Of a stretch of DNA of 64,000 nt, positions 57,282 through 64,000 are shown piece by piece. The DNA is from Corynebacterium pilosum DSM 20521 = CIP 103422 (GTDB lineage: Bacteria; Actinomycetota; Actinomycetes; Mycobacteriales; Mycobacteriaceae). Numbering within the stretch: position 1 is the first letter of the stretch; every line of letters starts with the position of its first letter. The notes beneath the pieces were generated by a model. It did no database searches, was not told the DNA's origin, and was given only the letters and a program-made list of their open reading frames with translations. Location: positions 39,165 to 103,164 of the forward strand of contig NZ_KB892471.1 of the NCBI RefSeq assembly GCF_000373805.1. Reading direction: 5' to 3'. Made by a program: the position numbers and the translations under genes.

Positions 57282-57635
57282 TTAGTGATTGTGCTTGTGG
57301 CCTGTTCCAATCCAGTGGAGCAGGTCATGCACATGCTCGTCGGCGATGCCGTAGTGGATGCTGCGGCCTTCGCGTTGTGATTTCACGGTGCCGTTGAGCT
57401 CCATGGCGCGCAGCGCTGCGGAGGCGGTGGCCACGCGAACCTCCGTGGCTTCGGCCAGTTCGGTCACTGTGTATTGGAATTGGCCAGCAAAGTGGATGGC
57501 GCTGAGCAGTTTGAGGCGCGTCGGGTCACCTAGGATTTTGAAGGTTCCCGCCCATTCTTCCGCAAGAGCGAGGTTGTGTTCTAGTTCCTCCTTAGGTCCC
57601 GCGTCAGCGTGGCTCGCATGGTCATCGTGCGCCAT
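57282..57635 (-). CDS. ArsR/SmtB family metal-sensing repressor
   Basis: 117 residues. Winged helix: LGDPTRLKLLSAIHFAGQ near 33-50, YTVTELAEATEVRVATASAALRAME and GRSIHYGIADEH. Both ends are His rich (AHDDHASHADAG and WIGTGHKHNH), with no Cys box, which suggests zinc, nickel or cobalt sensing in the manner of NmtR/KmtR or CzrA. It converges with the urease operon, so a nickel link is attractive but unproven. Confidence 0.85.
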   Translation of the reverse strand: MAHDDHASHADAGPKEELEHNLALAEEWAGTFKILGDPTRLKLLSAIHFAGQFQYTVTELAEATEVRVATASAALRAMELNGTVKSQREGRSIHYGIADEHVHDLLHWIGTGHKHNH

Positions 57636-57734
57636 GAGCTGTATCTTCCTTCCCAGCTTTCTTGATCGTGATATTACACACTACTGTAGCGGGAAATTAG
57701 GCGTGTACAGCGTTAAACGGCCAAACAGAGAAGG

Positions 57735-57784
57735 CTGGCGGACCGGCCTACGCGAAGGAGAAAGTCGGTAGGTCGGCCCGCCAG
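57735..57784. terminator. large interrupted inverted repeat
   Basis: CTGGCGG-CCG-CCTAC arms (57735-57751) pair with GTAGG-CGG-CCGCCAG (57768-57784) with two one-base mismatches. It lies between two minus-strand genes and probably terminates the upstream one. No T-run on either side. Confidence 0.45.
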
Positions 57785-57878
57785 ATAATACGCAAACTAG
57801 ATAAGAGTGATTGTCGCTCAAACAATCAATTGAATAGTACCTCGGTTTGCGTGTTTAAGTCAAGCTGACTAGCAAATT

Positions 57879-58598
57879 TTAGTCATCCTTCGCGTGCTTG
57901 CCGTAGTTCTCTGCGTCCTCTTCCAGATCCTCAACAGGGGTTGGGTCCTGCTCGCCGCCCTCGCCGTCGAAGGCCGCAAGCTGCGCGTCGATGTCATCCA
58001 TCAGCTCGTCGTCGCGCTCCGCAGGCTCCTCGGCCAGTGGGCCGGCAGATCCCTTCGCGCCATCATCCTCGGTGGTGGTGGAGTAGACCAGCTTCGAATC
58101 CTTCTCGCCAGAGTGCTCCTCCACGCGTGGGGGAGTGGTGCGTGGCTCCTGCTTCTTGCCCGGCCCGGCAACGAAGTAGTACACCGCCGCAGCAATCGCC
58201 GCGAGCAGGGCAACAATGCCGGTGCCGGCAGCGATCCGGCCCAAGGTCTGGCGGCGCTTCTTCCGCTTCGCCTCCTTGCCAGTCACCTTGTCAGCTAGCT
58301 TATTCGTGCGCTTTTCCACTTCCTTGGAAGCATCCTGCGCGCGGTCGGCCAGCTGTGCGCGGGCCTTATCCAGGCGACGGTGCGCCGCCAGGGTCAGCTT
58401 GCCAGCTTCGCGGCGGGACTCGTCGAAAAGCTGCTGCCCGCGCTCGAGCACCTCGTCGCGGTCCAGGTTGTCGAAGTTGTCGGCGGCCTCGACGAGGGCG
58501 TCGTAAGCTTCGCGCTGCTTCTCCGCGCGGTAGTCATTCACGCGATCAAACAGGTCGCGCGCCACGGAAAATCCCTGCTTCAAAAGGATGGGGTTCAT
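57879..58598 (-). CDS. coiled-coil protein with one membrane helix (unknown)
   Basis: 239 residues. Residues 1-110 are a charged helix with coiled-coil spacing (VNDYRAEKQREAYDALVEAADN). Then comes a basic patch (KRKKRRQTLGRIAAG), a single helix (IVALLAAIAAAVYYFVAG near 125-145) and an acidic disordered tail. No family recognised; corynebacterial genomes carry similar lone membrane-anchored helices. It is between the ArsR gene and the divergent metF. Confidence 0.6.
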   Translation of the reverse strand: MNPILLKQGFSVARDLFDRVNDYRAEKQREAYDALVEAADNFDNLDRDEVLERGQQLFDESRREAGKLTLAAHRRLDKARAQLADRAQDASKEVEKRTNKLADKVTGKEAKRKKRRQTLGRIAAGTGIVALLAAIAAAVYYFVAGPGKKQEPRTTPPRVEEHSGEKDSKLVYSTTTEDDGAKGSAGPLAEEPAERDDELMDDIDAQLAAFDGEGGEQDPTPVEDLEEDAENYGKHAKDD

Positions 58599-58896
58599 TG
58601 TCTTCCTTCTTTCACGTTTGTTTCGTCTTCAGCGACGTTTCTGTCTCTAGACTACCTAGGAATGATCCCCCATGAAGCCGAAAATTCACTACCTTTGAGG
58701 CGCCTTCAGGGGCAACGAGGCTTCGAATTATATTCACAAAGAAACCGCACGTCAGTCCAGTTTTTGCTGGTCATACGAATTCGTTTCGATTGAACAGGTT
58801 AAACCGCTTGGTCTAGTTTCATTCTCAACACAAGTGCCGAGCCCGGCCGCGACAACTACACGACGAAACCATCCGAATTTTGGAAAGGACACTCCT
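58599..58896 (+). promoter_or_regulatory. leader of metF
   Basis: 298 bases without a gene. A possible promoter is TTGAAC-N16-TCTAGT at about 58791-58818. CTAGA/TAGAC-like fragments recall the McbR operator of C. glutamicum but no full copy is seen. No SAM, B12 or T-box structure was recognised. Confidence 0.4.
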
Positions 58897-59883
58897 GTGT
58901 CTGCGAGATATTCGTCGTCGCGCCCGTCCGCTCGGCTTTCTGCCTCCGCGCCCCTCGACGGCCTCGACGACATTCACGACAGCCCCCAGGGCGCACCCCG
59001 GCCACGCCGCCTCGCCTTGAGCTTCGAGGTGATCCCTCCGCGCCACGACGCCGACGAGGTGAAGATCGACAACCTGCTGGATACCCTCAACGCGTATCAG
59101 CCGGATTACATCTCGGTGACGTCGTCGGCACGCTCCCAGTGGCTGACCGGCACCGCCAAATTCATCGAACGCATCAGCGCGAACACCCGGGCACGCACCA
59201 TCGCGCACCTGGCGTGCACCGCCGGCACGCGCGAGGAACTCACCGAATGGATCCATACGCTGCTGGATTCCGGCGTACGCGGCTTCCTGGCCCTGCGCGG
59301 GGACCTGCCGGAGGGCGTCACGAGGCTTGACGACGACCACCTGCAACACGCGACCGACCTGGTCAGCTTGATTCGCACCATCGAGCAGCAGGAGGCGTTC
59401 CGCCTGGCCGCCGGCAACCTGGCGGTGTCGGTGGCGTGCTACCCCTCCGGCCACGCCGAATCCTCCGGTCCCGATGAGGACCTGGATGTGCTGCTGGCGA
59501 AGCAGCGCCTGGGTGCTGATTTTGCCATCACGCAGCTGTTCTTCGATGCGGAGGACTTCCTGCGCTTCGAGCAGCGCGCCCGCCTGGCCGGCGTTCGGAT
59601 CCCGCTGATCCCTGGAATCATGCCTATGACCAGCCTGAAGCGGGCTGAGCGCATGGGCGTGCTTTCGGGAATCAGCGTTCCCGATCGGGTGTACAAGCGA
59701 ATGCGCCAGGCCTCCTCGGAGGCTGAAGAGTTTGAGATCGGCATGCAGATGACAGTCGAACTCGCTCGCCACATCCTGGACGCAGGAACCGGCGGGTTGC
59801 ACATCTACACCCACAACAATGCCGAGGTCACCCGCGACATCCTAACGCGGATCGGCATTGAACACCCTGGTGCTGAGCACTAA
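58897..59883 (+). CDS. metF: 5,10-methylenetetrahydrofolate reductase
   Basis: 328 residues from a GTG behind GGAAAGGAC. RRLALSFEVIPPRHDADEVK is the family start (MTHFR TIM barrel), with ISVTSSARSQ, LALRGDLPE near 145 and QLFFDAEDFLRFEQRA near 215. It makes 5-methyl-THF for MetE. The N-terminal ~35 residues are low complexity and beyond the usual start. metE begins 91 bases later. Confidence 0.92.
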   Translation: MSARYSSSRPSARLSASAPLDGLDDIHDSPQGAPRPRRLALSFEVIPPRHDADEVKIDNLLDTLNAYQPDYISVTSSARSQWLTGTAKFIERISANTRARTIAHLACTAGTREELTEWIHTLLDSGVRGFLALRGDLPEGVTRLDDDHLQHATDLVSLIRTIEQQEAFRLAAGNLAVSVACYPSGHAESSGPDEDLDVLLAKQRLGADFAITQLFFDAEDFLRFEQRARLAGVRIPLIPGIMPMTSLKRAERMGVLSGISVPDRVYKRMRQASSEAEEFEIGMQMTVELARHILDAGTGGLHIYTHNNAEVTRDILTRIGIEHPGAEH

Positions 59884-59973
59884 GCATACGCTGCACAAAC
59901 CGGAAGCCTCCGCAGAGTCGCAGAAGATTTTCCCCTTTCTGACACACAATCTGACCAAAGGATCTTCCTTCCC

Positions 59974-62220
59974 ATGACTACTTTTCCATCCGCAACAATC
60001 GAGGGATACCCCCGCATCGGCCGCAACCGCGAGCTGAAGCGCGCGCTCGAAGCCTACTGGGCCGGCCGCATCGACCAGGAAACATTCCTGTCCACCACGC
60101 ACGCCCTGCGCATCGACACCTACAACCACCTGCGCGATCTTGGGCTTAACGACGATTACTCCATCCCCGCAGACGTCGCCTACTACGACCACGTGCTGGA
60201 AACCGCGCTGACCGTCGGCGTGGTCGAGGCCGCTGACCTGGACGAAGAATTTGCCCTGTGCCGCGGCACCGATGAGCGCAACCCGCTGGAAATGACCAAG
60301 TGGTTCGACACCAACTACCACTACCTGGTGCCCGAAATCACGGAGAACGCCTTCGATCCGGCACCGGAGCGCATCGTCCGCATCGTGGAGGAGGCGCGCG
60401 CCGCCGGCCACACCATCCGCCCCTACCTGGTGGGTCCGGTGACCCTGCTGGCGCTGTCCAAGCCGATCGACTTCTCGCGTCTCGACGAGCTGACCTCCGC
60501 CTACGCTACGGTCCTCGCCGCGCTGCATGAGGCAGGTGTGGAGTGGGTGCAGGTCGCCGAACCGATCCTCACCGCCGACATCGCCGGCCACCCAGACGCG
60601 GAGCTGGCAAAGCACGCTTCCGAGGCCTGGACCGAGCTCCTCGGCGCGAAGGACCGCCCGAATGTGTACCTGACCACGCCATACGGTTCGTTGCGCGAGG
60701 GCCTGAAGGCGCTTGCCGACGCCAAGCCCGAAGCCCTCCACGTGGACCTCGCCCCAGCCACCCTGGCTGCGGATCCGGACTACCCGCAGCGCGTCGCCGC
60801 CGCCGTCGCCCCAGAGACCCACCTGGTGGCAGGCCTGATCGATGGCCGCAACATCTGGGCCGGTGACCTGCGCACGAAGGAAGAGGTGCTCCAGCAGCTG
60901 GGCGCTAGCTCCGTGTCCACTTCTGTTTCTTTGCTGCACGTGCCGCACACCCTGGACGATGAGAAGCACCTGCCCGTCGATGTCGCCGGCTGGCTCTCCT
61001 TCGCCGACGAGAAGATCGCCGAGGTCCAGGCTTTGGTGGCCGGTCGCTTCGACGCTGCCGATGCTTTCGCCCGTTCCGACCGCGCAGTACGCACCCGCGC
61101 AGAATCCACCAAGCTGCACAACGCAGAGGTACAACAGCGCGTCGATAAGCTCCCTGCAGGTGAAGTCAAGCGCGAACCCGCCTTCGAAGAGCGCATCACG
61201 CTGCAGGAAGCGGAGCTGAACCTGCCTGCCCTGCCGACGACCACCATCGGCTCCTTCCCGCAGACCGCCGAGATCCGCCGCGCGCGCACCCTGCACCGCA
61301 ACGGCGAGCTCTCCGACGCCGACTACAACGCGCGCCTAAAGCAAGAGGTCAAGGACGTCATTGAGCTGCAGGAACGCCTCGGCCTTGACGTGCTGGTGCA
61401 CGGTGAGCCGGAGCGCAATGACATGGTGCAGTACTTCGCGGAGCAGATGGACGGCTTCGTCACCACCGACAATGGTTGGGTCCAGTCCTACGGTTCGCGT
61501 TGCACCCGTCCGCCAATCGTCGTGGGTGATGTGTCTCGCCCGGAGCCGATGACAGTGGAGTGGGCGAAGTACGCGCAGTCCCTTTCTGACAAGCCGGTGA
61601 AGGGCATGCTCACCGGTCCCGTGACCATCTTGGCATGGTCCTTCCCGCGCGATGACGTCTCGCTCGCCGAATCCGCCGACCAGATCGGTGTGGCGCTTGC
61701 CGACGAAGTCCGCGACCTCGAGGACGCCGGCATCAAGGTGATCCAGATCGACGAGCCTGCCCTGCGCGAACTGTTGCCTCTGCGCGAGGATGCCCGCCCG
61801 GAGTACCTGAAATGGGCCGTGCGCTCCTTCCGCCTGGTCAGCTTGACTGCGAAGCCGACCACGCAGATCCACACCCACCTCTGCTACTCCGAATTCGGCC
61901 AGATCATCGACGCCGTGGCCGGCCTGGACGCCGACGTGACCTCCATCGAGGCCGCCCGTTCCCGCATGGAGCTGCTGGAGGATATCGACGAGACCTTCCA
62001 CTCGGAGATCGGCCCCGGCATCTGGGACATCCACGCCCCACGCGTGCCCTCCGTCGCTGAGATGGCCGAGCTGATCCGCGCCGCGTTGAAGAACGTTCCT
62101 AGCGAGCGCCTCTGGGTCAACCCTGATTGTGGCCTGAAGACCCGCGGCTACGCCGAGGTGGAGCCATCGCTGCGCAACCTGGTGCTGGCCCGCGACGAAG
62201 TGGTCGCTGCTGGGCTGTAG
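59974..62220 (+). CDS. metE: cobalamin-independent methionine synthase
   Basis: A 748-residue two-barrel enzyme that moves the methyl of 5-methyl-tetrahydrofolyl-polyglutamate to homocysteine. [18 protein letters not shown] near residue 10 binds folate. Zinc ligands lie in the second half: THLCYSEF near 635 and [10 protein letters not shown] near 715. [16 protein letters not shown] near 470 and WVQSYGSRC near 500 are typical. Pairing with metF suggests joint regulation by methionine. Confidence 0.96.
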   Translation: MTTFPSATIEGYPRIGRNRELKRALEAYWAGRIDQETFLSTTHALRIDTYNHLRDLGLNDDYSIPADVAYYDHVLETALTVGVVEAADLDEEFALCRGTDERNPLEMTKWFDTNYHYLVPEITENAFDPAPERIVRIVEEARAAGHTIRPYLVGPVTLLALSKPIDFSRLDELTSAYATVLAALHEAGVEWVQVAEPILTADIAGHPDAELAKHASEAWTELLGAKDRPNVYLTTPYGSLREGLKALADAKPEALHVDLAPATLAADPDYPQRVAAAVAPETHLVAGLIDGRNIWAGDLRTKEEVLQQLGASSVSTSVSLLHVPHTLDDEKHLPVDVAGWLSFADEKIAEVQALVAGRFDAADAFARSDRAVRTRAESTKLHNAEVQQRVDKLPAGEVKREPAFEERITLQEAELNLPALPTTTIGSFPQTAEIRRARTLHRNGELSDADYNARLKQEVKDVIELQERLGLDVLVHGEPERNDMVQYFAEQMDGFVTTDNGWVQSYGSRCTRPPIVVGDVSRPEPMTVEWAKYAQSLSDKPVKGMLTGPVTILAWSFPRDDVSLAESADQIGVALADEVRDLEDAGIKVIQIDEPALRELLPLREDARPEYLKWAVRSFRLVSLTAKPTTQIHTHLCYSEFGQIIDAVAGLDADVTSIEAARSRMELLEDIDETFHSEIGPGIWDIHAPRVPSVAEMAELIRAALKNVPSERLWVNPDCGLKTRGYAEVEPSLRNLVLARDEVVAAGL

Positions 62221-62366
62221 ACCTTTAGTTTGTGAACGCCAAGGCCGTTGTGGTGCAATATGTCTCTAAGAATATATCATCATAGTTAGCGGAATTTGGT
62301 CTACTAGGAACGGTCTATGTCGAAATTGAGCACGTCGCGCCCTGCGAGCACCCCATTTTAGGTGGC

Positions 62367-63806
62367 ATGGCTCGGCGGGCCAGAGCGTTCGCCGCGAGCT
62401 TGCTTGTCGCTGCCCTGGCGGTACCAACGGTTGCCGTGGGGACCACCTACGCCACCGATGGCGACACTGTAGAAGAGGCCACGGCGACCACCGCAGACAG
62501 CGACCTTGGGGGCCTTGTCTCCACTGAATCTCCATGGACTGTTGTTGAAGACGACGGCGCGATGAGCACCGTGGAAGGTGAATCTCACAGCTTTGAGGAC
62601 ACGGCCCCGGAGCCTATGTCTCCGCTGCCCCCTGAAACGCTTTCAGCAGGTCCTCAAAATGAAGAGCTGGAGCTTCTCGGAGAGGTTGATGTTGACTATG
62701 TCGGACCATCGGATGATGGAACAGAGGTCTACCAGTTAGAGGCCACGGTGGCGGTGCCAGAAACAGAGGGCGGGGTGCCGCTGAAGGTGCCGGAGGTGTC
62801 TTTCGTCCGTAGTGAATCTGCGGTGCCACTGGCGGAAGTTGCCGATGCCACTATCGACGGAGCCGAGGTTGCTCAGGATGACGTGGAGACCTTCCACTTT
62901 CCTCGAGAAAAGGACGACGTTGAGCTTGCAGACGTTATCCCAGATGATGTGACCGGTGATCTGGTGACTTTCGATACCGAGGACGTTGACCTCGTTACCG
63001 GAACCACTTTTAGCGCAGAAATCCACCTGCCAGAGCTGGAGGCACAACCAGCCGAGTGGACACTTTATTCTGGTCAGGCTTCCGCGCGTTCCCTGAACGT
63101 CTCGACCAGGGCGCTACGAGGCGAGGTACCTTCGGACCATGTGCGTCTAGTGGTCCAAGTGGGCGGCGACCGATTGCTCAGCGGGGACAATGGGGTAGAG
63201 CGGGGAAACGACCGCCTCGACAGTGTTTATCGTTTTTCTCCAGAGCCTGGGGCGGAGTTGCAGCTCTACCGCCCGCTTAACGCCAAGCAGTTCGGTAACA
63301 CTGAAGCGAATAATACAAATCGGTTGAATGATCGTCCGATTCCCGTCAAGCAGCCATGGGCGACGTGTACATCAGATAGCAATGGTGAATGTGTATTCGA
63401 TGTACCCGTGTCGGGTCCCGATACTCATGCGTACTATTGGGTCGGAATGACCAAGGCATCCCCTGGTTTCGAAATCCAAGAGGCAGTTCGAACCGGCGGT
63501 TCTGGTGCCAAAAGAACGGACGAAGGCCAGATCCTTCGTTATGCGTACGCGACACCCAATATCGATCGCAGCGGTGGAAAGACCTACTACTCCGGCAAGC
63601 ATGAGAAACGCGGAAATAACGACGGCTGGGGCTCAGACTGGCACGCTGCGACGGAAGATTCTGCGGCTTTCATGCATGAGGCTCAGCCCCGGCGGAATTC
63701 ATGGTTTTGGGGACCAGTTGGGACTCGTTGGGATCGCAGTGTGAACCGTCACGGTTTTGTTGCCACCGTTAGATTGGCTGAGCCACCCTCTCAGGTGACT
63801 CGGTGA
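62367..63806 (+). pseudogene. secreted surface protein (pilus-tip/VWA-type N-terminus) truncated by an IS
   Basis: A signal peptide (ARRARAFAASLLVAALAVPTVAVG) is followed by an acidic exported region and, at about 240-455, a domain like the stretch that precedes VWA domains in corynebacterial pilus-tip adhesins (YYWVGMTKASPGFEI, RRNSWFWGPVGTRWDRS). After WDRSV (about 63741) the frame enters an IS3-family end and stops 21 codons later. No VWA domain or LPXTG anchor is left, so the product would be released and is likely nonfunctional. Family call is from pattern only. Confidence 0.6.
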
Positions 63807-64000
63807 TTGTAGCGTGCCCGGCCCAGTAGGTCTCCTCGTGCTCCGCGGGTGGGACCATCCCGAGGGTGGAGTGCAGTCGACGGGTGTTGTACCACTGCAC
63901 CCACGACATGGTCGCCAGCTCCACGTCCACGATCGACTCCAAGCGCTCCGGGGTGAAGATCCGGGAGCCGATGCACTCGGTCTTGTACAGCCCGTTGATC
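63742..64000 (-). mobile_element. IS3-family insertion sequence, right end (element continues past window)
   Basis: The likely IS terminus is TGAACCGTCACGG at 63742, the point where the surface-protein frame loses its sense. 27 bases inside it the transposase frame ends. The rest of the element lies beyond 64000. Confidence 0.7.
63769..64000 (-). CDS. IS3-family transposase (OrfB integrase), C-terminal part
   Basis: The final 76 codons of a DDE integrase are read on the minus strand: INGLYKTECIG, WVQWYNTRRLHSTLG and VPPAEHEETYW, hallmark IS3-family OrfB sequence just after the third catalytic residue. The start lies outside the window. The stop TAA is at 63769-63771. Confidence 0.9.
   Translation of the reverse strand, partial: INGLYKTECIGSRIFTPERLESIVDVELATMSWVQWYNTRRLHSTLGMVPPAEHEETYWAGHATITESPERVAQPI

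Noticed and set aside
58599..59973. SAM, cobalamin or T-box riboswitch before metF or metE
   Set aside because: No matching stems or conserved boxes were found in either leader.

Overview
The window is chromosomal DNA from a high-GC Corynebacterium and includes the replication origin. The gene order is the classic corynebacterial one. Leftward from the origin run rpmH, rnpA, yidD, yidC, rsmG, parA, parB; rightward run dnaA, dnaN, recF, a DciA-like gene and gyrB. Further left are sigM, trxB, trxA and cwlM next to murJ, a DUF6049 protein, a Nudix protein and the CCA enzyme. A C50-carotenoid (decaprenoxanthin-type) operon and a complete urease operon suggest a yellow-pigmented, urea-hydrolysing species; C. 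falsenii or a relative would fit, but that is inference.

Layout. 0-5.7 kb: flavin oxidoreductase, SBF-type carrier, AzlCD amino-acid exporter, YqgE and CCA-adding enzyme, with parS sites. 5.8-16.4 kb: cell-envelope and redox block (Nudix, DUF6049, MurJ-pseudokinase, SigM, TrxB, TrxA, CwlM). 16.4-23.4 kb: minus-strand segregation and RNA-processing block, in which rsmG carries an in-frame internal deletion. 23.4-26.6 kb: dnaA flanked by DnaA-box clusters (oriC). 26.6-31.9 kb: dnaN-recF-dciA-gyrB. 32-37.6 kb: carotenoid operon (GT2-crtE-crtB-crtI-crtYe-crtYf-crtEb). 37.7-42.4 kb: metallophosphoesterase, small proteins, flavohaemoglobin, and a CopG/Doc toxin-antitoxin pair split by a DUF3800 plus structured-RNA cassette. 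42.5-45.7 kb: gyrA, DUF3566, tRNA-Ile, tRNA-Ala. 45.8-49.4 kb: YhgE/Pip-ABC-TetR module between two identical tRNA-Ala genes. 49.7-57.6 kb: Hsp20, EamA transporter, ureABCEFGD and an ArsR sensor. 57.9-62.2 kb: coiled-coil membrane protein, metF, metE. 62.4-64 kb: a surface-protein gene cut by an IS3-family element at the window edge.

Two observations stand out. (1) A dispersed 12-mer, GCTTNNCGACGA (complement TCGTCGNNAAGC), occurs exactly at least 35 times, where about 0.15 would be expected by chance. It lies in genes and between them, and one inverted pair forms the yidC terminator. This density and use resemble the uptake sequences of Haemophilus or Neisseria. (2) A ~0.95 kb AT-rich cassette encoding a DUF3800 protein, followed at once by a near-perfect three-way-junction RNA fold, sits exactly between the stop codon of a CopG antitoxin and the start codon of its Doc-like partner. 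It is flanked by an 8-bp direct repeat, and removing it in silico restores a perfect operon junction.
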